A stretch of DNA of 64,000 nucleotides from Acidobacteria bacterium UBA7540 (lineage in GTDB: Bacteria > Acidobacteriota > Terriglobia > UBA7540): NCBI GenBank assembly GCA_002478145.1, contig DLMI01000046.1:1-64000 (forward strand), in the 5' to 3' direction. Numbering within the stretch: position 1 is the stretch's first letter; each line of letters begins with the position of its first letter. Below the pieces are notes generated by a model. It searched no databases, was not told the DNA's origin, and saw only the letters and a list, made by a program, of their open reading frames with translations. Positions 16,401 through 27,687 of this stretch are shown piece by piece. The position numbers were made by a program, and so were the translations under genes.

Positions 16401-17293
16401 AGAATCTCTTCATCGGGATGACCACTACACCCTTTACCATTACCCTTTCGGCCCCCAGCTCCTTCACGGACACCATCGCACTCTCCTGCACGTCCGGGAC
16501 GTGCTCCTTCAACCCAACGACGATCGCTTTGGGTCAGCCCACCATACCTACGACCAGCACCTTGACCCTCTCGGGACTATCGCCTTCAACTACGAACCCC
16601 TACACCTTCACCGTCAGTGGAACTGACACCACCACCAACATCGGGACGAACACGCTGACTTTAACGATATTTTTTGAGGACTTTACCGTTTCTGCCGCTC
16701 CAGCCGTTAACCAAGTAAGCTCTGGGGATTCGACAATCTATACGGTCACCGTGTCGCCCATCAATGGCTTTAACCAACCCGTGGATCTGAGTTGTCCCAG
16801 CAGCACCTTGCCGCAGGGAGTGTCATGTGTCTTCAATCCCGCGGGAGTGACGCCCATTGGTGGAGCTTTTACCTCCCGGTTATTGGTGAGCACAACGGCG
16901 CAATCAACCTCAACTTCAGGGTTGGTCCCGCGCGCCCGCCCGCGCATACCTCCAGGACCAATGATGATGCTTGTATTGTGGGGGGCATGCAATCTGATGG
17001 GGCTTAGCGCCTTGCTGCTCCGGCGCAAAATGGGGGGCCGTGGGACGGGGAGGCGCAAAGGACTCATTTACGCCCAGGTGGCTCTTGCCACGCTGGTTCT
17101 TGCCACAGCCTTCTGGATGAGCTGTGACACTCAGATCTACACCAATGTAATCCAGCCCTCTACGATCAACGGAACTCCGACCGGTAACTACCATATAACT
17201 ATCAATGGAGCGTTTACCGGGACAACTGCGATTACTAACGGGACTACTACGACTGTCAACCGTATAACTACGGTCAACCTTACTGTGCAATGA
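13478..17293 (+). CDS. SBBP beta-propeller protein with choice-of-anchor D domains
   Basis: About 1271 residues, probably exported. The ATG at 13478 is preferred because AGGAAGG lies directly in front; a GTG two codons earlier is also possible. After an N-terminal hydrophobic segment, residues about 45-260 form a domain typical of these proteins (FEMNQGQADRTVRFLARG...NYFIGNDPSRWHT). Seven SBBP repeats follow (variants of YSTYLGG with AVD and AYVTG), suggesting a seven-bladed propeller. Two Ig-like anchor domains come next (FGNVNLNTPSN, then LVFPAQILNTTSAALAVTMT). A hydrophobic segment followed by LLLRRK near residue 1180 looks like a membrane anchor, and a Thr-rich tail follows. A surface-attached adhesin or polymer-binding role is likely but unproven. 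Confidence 0.85.
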   Translation: MLSIFFLWLSILLSVLNPVVHKPAGMPSPTRDSSMSKARVLKSYRALPMSFEMNQGQADRTVRFLARGQGYAIFLQPSEALLALQPPGQDTRLPEKAGELPRPPYRALKMRIERANLSAPATGLHRLPGISNYFIGNDPSRWHTHIPTYEKVQFENVRPGVNLVYYGNQRQLEYDFVLSPGVRPESLRLSFEGSDATVDEQGDLVFTSTGDKITFRRPVAYQCYKPDPGKKHFLTASYVLKGHNSVGFVVPDYDPREPLIIDPVLNYSTYLGGNGGDAGNAVALDTLFDAFVTGSTASTNFPTKGPYQKSYGGDTDAFVTMVRYDGEAVLYSTYLGGNNFDVGNGIAVDNSGDAYITGNTSSADFPISSSNVFQPTFGGKTDAFVAKLDPSGSHLLYSSYLGGSDVDYGLGIALDQFGNTYVTGYTQSTDFPTVNPIQSGNAGSGDAFVAEVNPQATELVYSTYLGGSSADSGQGIAVDLSGSAYVVGFTYSTNFPTYNPYQGKNAGGVDAFITKLSPGGSTFAFSTYLGGSGDDRGWAIAVDSDLEIYVAGSTLTPCAPATTTTTLCNPTETFPTTPGAFQTLNTSQSPGYSDVFVTKLNYIGNALLYSTLVGGAWTDSPAGIAIDSSGDAYVTGYTESNNFPTANAVQASYTGGTCGASPCPDAFITEVNPQGSALVYSTYLGGSLANWGNGIALDTNTPPNAYVVGTTTSSDFPAIALAYQSAPGNTTGLGQAFVSELGQADAAGVALTPQALAFGNVNLNTPSNLTSLDVPATVTLMNAGTVPLQVTSITTSGDFSETNNCGASVPAGGGMCTINVTFTPTVLVAETEQLAINDNAPGSPHLVTLTGTGINEYTTVLFTPPSLVFPAQILNTTSAALAVTMTNNGTSNVPLTITNIEATGDFAETNNCPATPFTLAVGANCVFKVTFTPTATGTRTGTLTITDNVASGASSVPLTGVGNPVFSLSSPTLSQNLFIGMTTTPFTITLSAPSSFTDTIALSCTSGTCSFNPTTIALGQPTIPTTSTLTLSGLSPSTTNPYTFTVSGTDTTTNIGTNTLTLTIFFEDFTVSAAPAVNQVSSGDSTIYTVTVSPINGFNQPVDLSCPSSTLPQGVSCVFNPAGVTPIGGAFTSRLLVSTTAQSTSTSGLVPRARPRIPPGPMMMLVLWGACNLMGLSALLLRRKMGGRGTGRRKGLIYAQVALATLVLATAFWMSCDTQIYTNVIQPSTINGTPTGNYHITINGAFTGTTAITNGTTTTVNRITTVNLTVQ

Positions 17294-17547
17294 CAACTGT
17301 AAGGACGTATCCGCCAGCTCGATGGACTTGAACGAGTGCCATTACGGAGAGCGCGCAGGGAGTTGTTACTGCAAGGTTCTTGGAAACGAAACGGCGGCAG
17401 CGAGCGAGTAGCGGAGAGCTGCCTAGCCGTTTTCCAACAGCGTGTTGAATCTTCGCTTTTTCGAAATAGCGAATTTCGAGGGCGCCATCCAGACTCTAAA
17501 GCCGCCGTCAACAAACGGCCATCGAGTTCGGGTTTTTCAGAAACCTG
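17294..17547. other. Intergenic region between convergent genes
   Basis: 254 bases with no supported gene. It contains an imperfect inverted repeat (AAACGGCGGCAGC near 17388 against GCTGCCTAGCCGTTTT near 17420) and a smaller CGCTTTTTCGAAATAGCG hairpin near 17454. One or both may terminate transcription of the SBBP gene and the opposing receptor-like gene. Confidence 0.4.
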
Positions 17548-20463
17548 CTAGAAGTTGAACATCACCTGAAAGTCGACGCGGCGGTTGGCTGCAGATGACG
17601 AGAAGAACCCTCCCACGAGCGAATTCGAATGTCCAAAGCCCGGTGAAGTGAGATCGCCAATCGGCGTCCCCAGGTTCACGGTGTTGAAGCAATTTCGCGC
17701 GTTGACGCTAAAAGTGAGGCTGTAGCGCGCGTTTACTGCGCTTCCCGGGCTGAAGAAACCCCCACCACCTCCTCCCCCACTCAGCCCGCGGCCGCCGAGG
17801 CCGGGACCGTAGCCCCCACCGCGTCCTCCTGGCCCGCCACCGGGTCCGCCACCAGGTCCGCGGGAGGAGCCAGGACCCTCAGGCTTTTTTCCGAAGCCAA
17901 ACGTCTTGCTGAGGCGTAGGTTCACCGTGAATTGGCCGGGGCCGGTACCGTAGTTTGGTGGAATGATGGTCTCGCCGGAACTGGGCGTGGTGTCGAAAGT
18001 GCCCCAGCGAGTCACCACGACATTAGGTCCCGATGCGCCGGGGGCGGCGAAAGCAGGCCGCGCATTGTAGATACCTGTCCCATACACGTCCTGACCCAAA
18101 GTGATATTAAAGGGTGCGCCAGTGTTCGCGACCACGAAGGGGCTGATGCCAAACCCGCGCGGCAGGGTCCAGGTGCCGCCCACGAAGACACGGTGGCGGA
18201 CATCGAACGCCGCCCGCCCGTAGTCTTCCTCGACATCGTACGGGTTCATCGGAGAACTCAAGACGCCGCCCGTGTTGCTGCGAGCGTAGCCGAGGGTGTA
18301 CACGCCAAATAACATAAGCTTTGTTCCCATGCGCAGGTTGAAGTTCGCGATCAACTGATTCTGATTAAAGAGACCGGCGGACTCGTACTGGTAGATGTTT
18401 CCAGAGTTCGGGTACGGTAGCTGGCCGACCGAGGGCTCTCCCAGGGGATACGTTCCCGGAAGGGGAGCATTGATGTCACGGGTGAAAAGCTGATGAACCC
18501 CGTGCGCGTTGAGATAGGTGGCGGACACAGTGGCATTCTTGGATAATTGCCGCTCCAGGCCGACGCCCGCCTGCATTGTATACGGCGCTCGTAAGTTCGG
18601 ATCAATCTGGTATTTAGAACTGCCCGCCAGCATGCTTAGGGTCGGAACGTTGGGGAAGAGGCTCAAGATGGTCGGCGATGTAACCACGAACTGCTGCTGG
18701 TTGCTGCCATTCAGCCGCTCCGCTTGGAGCAATTGGGTCTGCATGAAGCGGTCATAGAAGATGCCAAAGCCGGCCCGCAGGACGGTTTTGGGCGCCTTTC
18801 CGTGACCGAGGCCCCAGGCTAAACCCAGCCGCGGAGCAATGTCGGCGTGGTCGTGAATATCGTTCTGCGTCTCGAAGCGGAGGCCCAGGCTCAGCGTCAT
18901 ATTGGGACGGGCCCGCCAGTCATCCTCTCCGTAAAGTCCCAGGTCAAGGAGATTAACACTCGCGTGAGGGTTCCCAAAGCCGATCAAGAGCTGGCTCGGC
19001 TGAGCGGCTTGATATGCGGCGAGCGAAGGAAACGTAAACATGCCGTTGGAGTATGCGATCGAGCTGTTCGACTCGTCCACGTCCCGCAGGCGCCCTCCGA
19101 ACCTTATGAAGTTCTTGCCCAGAGAAATGGAAGTGTAGTTCTGGAACTCGTAGTGATCCTCGGTGTCGATGACCTTTCCCATGCTATCGCCGCCGCTCGT
19201 GAATGCGCCTAGCACCGAGACCTCGCATGGCGGCACTTGCAGAAGGCAGCCAGCAGGATTGCCGCCGCCCGTGAATGCCGAGTACTGCGGCGTCTGGTTG
19301 CTACTGTCGTGAAGGTATTGGAAGCGGGCTTGGTTCACCGTCCTCTCGCTGAACACTTGCGTATCGCTCACCTGGATGGTGTGTTCGGTGCCGTTGGCGT
19401 CGTAGGCCTGCGAGGGGAGAGAAAACTGCCCGATTCCGTCGTTGGTATCATTGTTCTGCCAGAGCTGGTAGCGCACCGTCAAGACATTCTTCGAGCTGAG
19501 CTGATAGTCGAGCCGGGGACTGAGGTTCATGCGCATTTGGGGATGGAGTACGGATTGGCTGAATGGAACCGGAGTCAAATCGGGACTGAGAATGAAGGCG
19601 CTCACGACGTTCACGTCGTTAATGTCCCGGCGAAATACATTGAAGAAAAAAGATGCCTTCTTGCTGATGGGACCGCCGATGTTTCCATTGTAGAACTCCG
19701 AATGATAACCCGGCTCTTCGGTGGCGAAAGGGTTCCGCGTGTTGAAGGCGGAGGAATTCCCATTCACGAAGACTTGGCCGTGGTACTGGCTCATTCCGGG
19801 TTTGGTGGTGATTTCGATGCGGCCGTAGCCGAGCTTGTCGTATTCCGCCGAGAAGGGATTCTGGTTGACCCGGATCTCGAGAATCGAGGACTTGGGCGGA
19901 AGCTGGCCGCCGGTAAACCCGTCAATATAGATCTGGCCTCCGTTCGGCCCTGCCGAGGGTCCAGCCAGCGCCTCCAGCTCGGACTGCAATTCATCGGGGT
20001 CATCGGAGAGCGATTCGAGCTCCTTTCCCGAGATGACGAGCGAACTGGCGTTGTTCTCGGGATTGACGCTGACGGTTGGCGCCTCGCCCGAGACGGTGAT
20101 CTTTTGCACTTCCTGCTCGATCTGAAGCGAGATGCTGAGCTTTTGAACCTGATCTGCGCTGATTTCAATTCCCTGCTGCTCATACACCGCGAAACCTTTT
20201 GCGATGGCCTTCACCGTGTACTTCCCGGGTGCCAGTGCTTTGAATTCGTAAATGCCGTCCCGGTTCCCTTGTACGGCTTGGGTCTGTCCCGTTGCTGAGG
20301 TCACCAGGACGGTCGCTTGCGTCACCGCCCCGCCCGAAGGGTCATTCACTTGGCAGCGCAGCGTCCCGGAAGGGGTTTGCGCGAACAAGGGGCTTGCCAG
20401 AATTGGCGCCAAGAAGAGCACCAGAGAGATAGAAGCGTCCTTCCCAAACAGCCGAAATTTCAT
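17548..20463 (-). CDS. TonB-dependent receptor-like protein with carboxypeptidase-regulatory domain
   Basis: A 971-residue outer-membrane protein. The start at 20463 is chosen for AGGAG 8 bases upstream. It has a signal peptide (LFLAPILASPLFA), a regulatory beta-sandwich (GTLRCQVNDPSGGAVTQATV), a plug region with GQIYIDGFTGGQLPPKS and ITTKPGMSQYHGQVFVNGN, and a barrel ending VDFQVMFNF. A Gly/Pro/Arg-rich low-complexity stretch near residues 855-900 (repeats of GGGPGG) interrupts the last barrel strands and may be a surface loop. The gene lies 45 bases downstream of the DUF5666 gene and is probably transcribed with it. Confidence 0.9.
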   Translation of the reverse strand: MKFRLFGKDASISLVLFLAPILASPLFAQTPSGTLRCQVNDPSGGAVTQATVLVTSATGQTQAVQGNRDGIYEFKALAPGKYTVKAIAKGFAVYEQQGIEISADQVQKLSISLQIEQEVQKITVSGEAPTVSVNPENNASSLVISGKELESLSDDPDELQSELEALAGPSAGPNGGQIYIDGFTGGQLPPKSSILEIRVNQNPFSAEYDKLGYGRIEITTKPGMSQYHGQVFVNGNSSAFNTRNPFATEEPGYHSEFYNGNIGGPISKKASFFFNVFRRDINDVNVVSAFILSPDLTPVPFSQSVLHPQMRMNLSPRLDYQLSSKNVLTVRYQLWQNNDTNDGIGQFSLPSQAYDANGTEHTIQVSDTQVFSERTVNQARFQYLHDSSNQTPQYSAFTGGGNPAGCLLQVPPCEVSVLGAFTSGGDSMGKVIDTEDHYEFQNYTSISLGKNFIRFGGRLRDVDESNSSIAYSNGMFTFPSLAAYQAAQPSQLLIGFGNPHASVNLLDLGLYGEDDWRARPNMTLSLGLRFETQNDIHDHADIAPRLGLAWGLGHGKAPKTVLRAGFGIFYDRFMQTQLLQAERLNGSNQQQFVVTSPTILSLFPNVPTLSMLAGSSKYQIDPNLRAPYTMQAGVGLERQLSKNATVSATYLNAHGVHQLFTRDINAPLPGTYPLGEPSVGQLPYPNSGNIYQYESAGLFNQNQLIANFNLRMGTKLMLFGVYTLGYARSNTGGVLSSPMNPYDVEEDYGRAAFDVRHRVFVGGTWTLPRGFGISPFVVANTGAPFNITLGQDVYGTGIYNARPAFAAPGASGPNVVVTRWGTFDTTPSSGETIIPPNYGTGPGQFTVNLRLSKTFGFGKKPEGPGSSRGPGGGPGGGPGGRGGGYGPGLGGRGLSGGGGGGGFFSPGSAVNARYSLTFSVNARNCFNTVNLGTPIGDLTSPGFGHSNSLVGGFFSSSAANRRVDFQVMFNF

Positions 20464-20508
20464 TGAGTCTCCTGCGAAAGCGCCCACGCTTTACAACCGG
20501 GCGCAGAA

Positions 20509-21729
20509 TTATTGCGTCGCCTCTTCTCCGCTTGGGGCGCCGCCGAGATTCCAGGGCGACATGAACATCGCTTGGCTGGCGCTTGGTGAGGACGCCAGAA
20601 TGGCTTCCACACCGCTCAGTAGCGTGATTGCTGTGACCCCACCGGAAGCCGCGCCTTGCGTCGCCACAATCATCACGGCGTCACCCTTCTGCAAATCGGC
20701 AAGCGTCGCCGGCGGCATCCGGTTCAGGATTTGCTGGAGATCAGGCGCTCTGCCGGGTCGCGGTCCTCCTGGAACGCCGCCCGAGGGAGGGACGCCTGCC
20801 GGCGGTGCGGCGGGTGGGGGACCACCACCTGCGCCGGCGCCGTTCGGTGGTGCGCTGGTCTCCCCCCCTTTCAATCGCATGGCGATCCCTTGGGCCATTA
20901 TCGGAGGCAGCTTGCGCAGTTGGGAGTCTGACGTAACGTTCACGAGCACGGGCTTCTTCGTCTTCAAATCCATAACGCTGATGGTGTTCTGGCTAACGTC
21001 AATCGAAGAGACCGTGCCGGCTATGTTTCGAAACGATCCCGAAACGATCTCCTCCGCGGCAAACTCGCTGCCGTCCTCGCTGCGCGTGCCACGCGCGCGA
21101 AGTTGATCTCCGGGTTTGATCTGGTCGAGTGGCGCGGGTTTTGCATCGTCGAACCTCACCGAGTCCGCTGCGTACCGGCGCAGGATCGTATCCTTGGTAA
21201 TGTGAATCGCCACTTTTTTGACGGTGCCGAGGGCCGCCGTCGAAATCGCGATTGTGCTGGTGGCAGGATCGACGGAACTCACCAGTCCCCCCACCCCGCG
21301 CTTCTGCCAATCAGCGCGCTCTGCCTCCTGCTTCCGGGTAATGTCCACCTTGCTCATGACGATCGCGGCGGTGGCGAGGAGGGTCTTCTGGTCGTCCGAA
21401 ATGTGTCCCCGGACCAGAATGCGGTCGCCTACGCTGATGTCCCCGGCCTTGATCTTCGTGGCATTCTTCAGGGTTTTCTCATTGGGAGCGACACGGAGAA
21501 GCGTGGCATTATCAGGGAGCAGCACGGTGAGGCGCGTTCCGGAATCGGTCTGGATGGTGAAGCCCGTCTGCTCGACACTCACCACTGCTCCCATGGCCTT
21601 GTAGGTGGGACTCGGCGCCTGGCTACGTCCTATCGCAACAAGACTGAATACGAGGAAGCCCCTGCAAAGAGATGTAATGACCCTCTTTGCATGGACGTCC
21701 ATAAATCGCCGACAAGTTCCCTTCCTCAT
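20509..21729 (-). CDS. DUF5666-containing exported protein
   Basis: A 406-residue protein. The ATG at 21729 is chosen because GGAGG lies 6 bases upstream. An N-terminal hydrophobic signal (LCRGFLVFSLVAIGRSQA) suggests export. At least three copies of an OB-like DUF5666 fold are recognisable: TYKAMGAVVSVEQTGFTIQT...GDISVGDRILVRG, then GLVSSVDPATSTIAIS...IKPGDQLRARGT, then AGTVSSIDVSQNTISVMD. A Pro/Gly/Ala-rich linker follows (residues about 295-335), and the tail contains LADLQKGDAVMIVATQG. The function of the family is unknown. It is first in a two-gene unit with a TonB-dependent receptor-like gene, so a periplasmic role linked to that protein is reasonable. Confidence 0.8.
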   Translation of the reverse strand: MRKGTCRRFMDVHAKRVITSLCRGFLVFSLVAIGRSQAPSPTYKAMGAVVSVEQTGFTIQTDSGTRLTVLLPDNATLLRVAPNEKTLKNATKIKAGDISVGDRILVRGHISDDQKTLLATAAIVMSKVDITRKQEAERADWQKRGVGGLVSSVDPATSTIAISTAALGTVKKVAIHITKDTILRRYAADSVRFDDAKPAPLDQIKPGDQLRARGTRSEDGSEFAAEEIVSGSFRNIAGTVSSIDVSQNTISVMDLKTKKPVLVNVTSDSQLRKLPPIMAQGIAMRLKGGETSAPPNGAGAGGGPPPAAPPAGVPPSGGVPGGPRPGRAPDLQQILNRMPPATLADLQKGDAVMIVATQGAASGGVTAITLLSGVEAILASSPSASQAMFMSPWNLGGAPSGEEATQ

Positions 21730-22352
21730 TATCAACCTCCACTGAAACAGGCGGTCGAGCGGGGCTGAGCCCTACCTTTCCTTTCAGAATTGCGAGTCGG
21801 TGAAGTTACGTGGCGGCAACTTCCAACCCGGTGTGAGTACTACCCATAACAATCGCACGACAACCAACGGAATCAGACTGTCGGCCGTCTGAAATTGCCT
21901 AATAAAGCTAATACGTTCCTGGGGGATAGACGGTTGCTCTTGCCATGTTAAATCCATGTAAAAGACCCTTGCGGGGGTGTTTTGTCCCTTTTCAGCCCGC
22001 ATCTCGAACTGCCCAACGCCGCTGAGAGCTTCTGCACACAAGGACCAACGGATTGGGTCGCCCCTCAAGAACTCTGTCCGAAACAAGGTGCTTCGGAGGA
22101 AGAATCAACAGGTTACAGACTGCCGCAAGCCACTGGATTGTTGAATCGACGTGCGGCGAAATCTATCTCCGACAAACTCCTGGGGGCCAAGTCGTTTGTG
22201 CGTCTCGCGGTCACGTCTATATCGCGCACCCGAACTGACGGCGAACGTGTCAAAACGAGGCGGTAGGGTGTAAACTCACAACTTCCCGGGGTTCCGTGAC
22301 GGGACTGCCGGCCGAGGGTACGGCCAGCCGACTCCACTAGGAAGGTTTCACT
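21730..22352. other. Non-coding region between divergent units
   Basis: About 620 bases separate the DUF5666 gene from the GH20 gene. It should hold the promoters of both. I see no convincing hexamer pair. A 100-codon frame on the minus strand (21784-22086) lacks recognisable features and is not supported. Confidence 0.4.
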
Positions 22353-24407
22353 GTGAATAAACAACTCTCCAGCCTATTGTTTGCTCTGGTGTTTTTTAGT
22401 TCGGCCCTTTTCTCGTCCAGCCTCCCGCTCACCCCGTACCCGAACCAGCTTGAAATGGGTCAAGGAGTATTCCGGGTGGGGGCGCGCGTCAGTATCGAGA
22501 TTGCAAGCAACGAGGAGGAAGACCGCTTTGCCGCTTCGCTTCTCACTCAGGAGCTGGATTCACTCTGTGGTGTTGCCGCCAGCGTTGGAGCGAAGGGAGC
22601 TGGTTGGCCCCGCATTGTGCTGGCACGCCCCGAAAGCCAGGCTGGCAGGCGCATTCTGGGCGAGTCGGGGTTGAGCCTGCCGCCCCAAACCGAAGAGGAA
22701 GGCTACATCCTGGTGGTGACTTCCCGCGAAGCCTCCATAGTGAGTAAGACCGCAGCGGGCGTCTTTTACGGCGTCCAGACGCTTCGGCAATTGCTTCACC
22801 GGACGCCGGGAGGTGGTGCAGAGGCCCCGGTCGTGCGAGTGGTGGATTGGCCCGCCATGCGTTGGCGCGGTGTGAGCGACATTAGCCGCGGCCCTATCCC
22901 CACACTGGCTTCCTTCGAGAGGGAAATCGCGTTGCTGGCTGAATACAAAGTGAACCTCTTCTCGCTCTACATGGAGAACACGTTTGCCTACCCCAGCCTG
23001 CCCCTGGTGGCAGCTCCGGGCGGCGCCATTACTCCGCAGGAAGCCACTGAACTCGTTAACTTCGCCAAACAATATCACGTGGTGGTCGTTCCTGAGCAGG
23101 AGGCCTTCGGGCACCTGCACCTGGCGCTTCAGAATGAGCAGTTCCAGGACATGGTCGAAGTCCCTTACGGCCACGTGCTCTCGCCCACTGCCCCTGCCTC
23201 CTTCACCTTCATTGGAAAAATGTTTGCAGACCTCGCTTCCGTCTTCCCGGGGCCGTTTTTCCATATCGGGGCCGATGAGACCTTTGAGCTGGGCCAGGGC
23301 CGGACCAAGGCAGAGATCGAGAAACTCGGCTATGGCAGCGTCTACATCGATTACCTTCGGAAAATCGACGAAAACTTGAGTGCCTACCATCGCAAGGTCC
23401 TTTTCTGGGGCGATATGGGCGTTCAGCACCCTGAGCATCTCAAGGACTTACCGCACGACATGATCGCGGTCCCCTGGGACTACGATGCGAAGCCATCGTT
23501 CGCGAACGAGATTAAGCCCTTCCGCGACGTGGGGCTTGAAACCTGGGTAGCACCGGGGGTGAGCAACTGGAGCCGCATTTTCCCGGACTACGCGGTGGCC
23601 CTGCCCAATATCCGGCAATTCGTGACGGACGGAAAAGAACTGGGCGCCTCCGGCGTCTTTAACACCACCTGGATGGACGATGGCGAAGGCATGGTGAACT
23701 TCACCTGGTACGGCCTGGTCTACGGTGCTGCTCAGTCCTGGCAGAAAACTGTGGATGACCAGCAGTTCTCCGATGCATGGGATTGGGTCTTTTACCGTGC
23801 GCTTGACCATCACTTCGCCACGGAGATCAAGACCCTTACAGAGGTCCATCGGCTGCTCCAGGGTGCTGTCCATTCGGACGGCGAGGACTGGCTGACCTGG
23901 GTTGACGCCTTGAGCCCGGAGGGGCAGCAGTTTTATGGCGAGATGGAGCCGGCCGCACATCAGATTCGGCTTATGGCTGAAGACGTGATTGCCGATCTCA
24001 TCACTAATTCCCACCTCGCGCGCCGTAACCAGGACCTGCTGGACTATGTGGACTTTGCCGCTCGGCGGTTCGATTTCCTCGGCCAAAAGGCCATCTACGC
24101 AAAATACATTGTGGACCTCTACTCCCAAGCGCAAGCCAATTCTGCGCAAGCCGAGAAGGTCTACGATATCCTGGCCCGAATTAACGGAACCAATGGCTTG
24201 CTTCAGGACATGCGCGACCAGACTACCTTGCTGCGGGCCCACTACAGGAAACTTTGGCTGGCGGAAAACAGGCCGTATTTCCTCGACAATATCCTGGCTC
24301 GTTACGATGAAGAATTGGAGCGCTGGGAGCGGGCGGCCAATCACGTGAATCGTCTCCGAGAGGTCTATCGCCACCCCAGTCGGCTGCCACCTCTCATCGA
24401 ACCGTAG
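22353..24407 (+). CDS. Glycoside hydrolase family 20 protein (beta-N-acetylhexosaminidase-like)
   Basis: A 684-residue exported enzyme. It has a GTG start with AGGAAGG about 8 bases upstream and a signal peptide at residues 1-25 ([18 protein letters not shown]). An N-terminal GH20b domain (about 25-155) ends with [15 protein letters not shown], as in the family. The TIM barrel then starts at [13 protein letters not shown], and the catalytic pair is Asp308-Glu309 in [11 protein letters not shown]20 enzymes remove terminal N-acetylglucosamine or N-acetylgalactosamine by substrate-assisted catalysis. The C-terminal 200 residues are helical and unassigned. Beside two TonB-dependent receptor-like genes, it suggests use of amino-sugar polymers such as chitin or glycoproteins. 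Confidence 0.88.
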   Translation: MNKQLSSLLFALVFFSSALFSSSLPLTPYPNQLEMGQGVFRVGARVSIEIASNEEEDRFAASLLTQELDSLCGVAASVGAKGAGWPRIVLARPESQAGRRILGESGLSLPPQTEEEGYILVVTSREASIVSKTAAGVFYGVQTLRQLLHRTPGGGAEAPVVRVVDWPAMRWRGVSDISRGPIPTLASFEREIALLAEYKVNLFSLYMENTFAYPSLPLVAAPGGAITPQEATELVNFAKQYHVVVVPEQEAFGHLHLALQNEQFQDMVEVPYGHVLSPTAPASFTFIGKMFADLASVFPGPFFHIGADETFELGQGRTKAEIEKLGYGSVYIDYLRKIDENLSAYHRKVLFWGDMGVQHPEHLKDLPHDMIAVPWDYDAKPSFANEIKPFRDVGLETWVAPGVSNWSRIFPDYAVALPNIRQFVTDGKELGASGVFNTTWMDDGEGMVNFTWYGLVYGAAQSWQKTVDDQQFSDAWDWVFYRALDHHFATEIKTLTEVHRLLQGAVHSDGEDWLTWVDALSPEGQQFYGEMEPAAHQIRLMAEDVIADLITNSHLARRNQDLLDYVDFAARRFDFLGQKAIYAKYIVDLYSQAQANSAQAEKVYDILARINGTNGLLQDMRDQTTLLRAHYRKLWLAENRPYFLDNILARYDEELERWERAANHVNRLREVYRHPSRLPPLIEP

Positions 24408-24509
24408 GGTGCTGCGGCGAAACCTTCCTGAAACGAAGGCTGAGCAGACCACCTCGATAGATTCCTCAGAGAATTGGAAAACCCGCAGAGTGAAAGGACG
24501 CAGCCTGCC

Positions 24510-26621
<2,112 letters not shown>

Positions 26622-26727
26622 AAGTTAGAACCCTGCCCGCAAGGCAAGAAACCATTCTAGTGTAGCGCGTCTAACGCTTCTTTGCATTTGGCGACCCCGG
26701 TCGAATGTCCCACAGCGAAGCTCCTGT

Positions 26728-26877
26728 ACACGCTGCGGAAAAACCGTTCCAGGCTGTCATTCCGAGCGGAGCGAGGAATCTCGCTCTTAGTGTTTTCAAG
26801 ACAATGCGAGATTCCTCGTCGCCTGCGGCTCCTCGGAATGACACGCCAAGCGAGTTTTTCCGCAGCCTGTGTAGCCC
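26728..26877. repeat. Inverted repeat, GTCATTCCGAG family
   Basis: The left half runs from TACACGCTGCGGAAAAAC through TGTCATTCCGAGCGGAGCG to GGAATCTCGC. The right half reads back as GCGAGATTCCTCG, CTCCTCGGAATGACA and GTTTTTCCGCAGCCTGTGTA. The arms are imperfect but long. The TGTCATTCCGA...GAATCTC core also forms the element at 46916-47011, so the two belong to one dispersed family. It lies upstream of mnmG. Confidence 0.8.
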
Positions 26878-26929
26878 CCCTAGTACTCACCCACCCGCTG
26901 ACCCCTTTCGACCCACGAATTTGACTTCG

Positions 26930-27190
26930 ATTTCGCACAAAAGGTGGGTTTTTTGGCCGTTTTTTCGAGTTCGTTTTGGCGTTTTTGCACTCAAAAACCA
27001 GTTCGTTTTTGGCTCCTGAAAACGATAACTCCGTTGTTTTCCACACATTCTTAGGTTCGTTCCCACTATTTAGTATCTTTTTTCTGTTTTCTACGCATTT
27101 TCCCCTGCCGCCGCGCCGATCTGCAACCCCCTTCGCTCGCTGGCAGGTCTTCTCATGTGGCAACTCACATAGGCTACCATGAGTCGGTCC
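26930..27190 (-). repeat. Dispersed repeat, copy 1 (upstream of mnmG)
   Basis: This segment is similar along about 250 bases to 63280-63540 upstream of uvrA, in the same orientation relative to the gene. Landmarks shared exactly include AAAAACCAGTTCGTTTT, GGCTCCTGAAAACG, TTAGGTTCGTTCCC and CTATTTAGTATCTTTTTT. On the minus strand both copies have an open frame reading KKILN-x-GNEPK and FSGA-x-NELVF, but lengths and ends differ, so a protein product is uncertain. A stem-loop at 27004-27024 places AGGAGCC in its loop on the minus strand. Confidence 0.7.
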
Positions 27191-27322
27191 TCGGGTCAAG
27201 AGGAAAGTGCAGGAGACAAAAGGGCAGGTACCAGACGCCAGGGGTCGGGATACGGGGGCTGGGAAGCTTACTTGTTATAAGTGAGGACATCTATGACACA
27301 TTACACTAGCAAGGCATGCGTC

Positions 27323-27512
27323 GCAGGACATCTGCGCGATTAGGTCGAGGTTGATCGAGTAGAGAGCGGTCTTCAGGCCCATGCGCGCCGCCGCCATGGC
27401 AGCCTCGCACTCCGCGTGCCCCGCGCCCACCACCACATCGTATTTTTCGGTAAACCCCGAAGCCATCGTTGGGAACCCCGCCCTGACGGCAAGAGACTAT
27501 TCTAGCAGGGCG
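27323..27512 (-). pseudogene. Decayed partial duplicate of mnmG 5' end
   Basis: About 190 bases repeat 26475-26670, covering the mnmG leader and first 50 codons in direct orientation. The fragment reads [20 protein letters not shown] from an ATG at 27466. It has lost one Val codon and carries Glu in place of the second glycine of the GHAG part of the FAD motif. After SMSC-like sequence (AQMSCDA) the similarity stops and the frame ends by 27275. It cannot make a working enzyme but may retain a promoter. The two copies differ at roughly one base in seven, so the duplication is old or the fragment came from a relative. Confidence 0.85.
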
Positions 27513-27687
27513 CGGCCCCTTCTCGCATCTCCCTCGCGAATTGGTTGATGTTATGGAGCCTGGATGCGCGAAGGAAAGCAGCACGCTGTAACGCAGAGTT
27601 GTTCTTCAAGTCTGCGGCTTTTTTCGGGGATAGGAGATTTCCACCCGCAGAGTTTCTGAGACGCGAGACCCTGGGCTACGTCGCTTT

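Noticed and set aside
21784..22086. 100-codon minus-strand frame between the DUF5666 and GH20 genes
   Set aside because: No ribosome-binding site, no motif and no neighbour logic; kept as non-coding.
26657..27199. 180-codon minus-strand frame upstream of mnmG
   Set aside because: It spans two unrelated repeat elements. Only the GNEPK/NELVF part is shared with the other dispersed copy, so the long frame is accidental; the repeat itself is reported.
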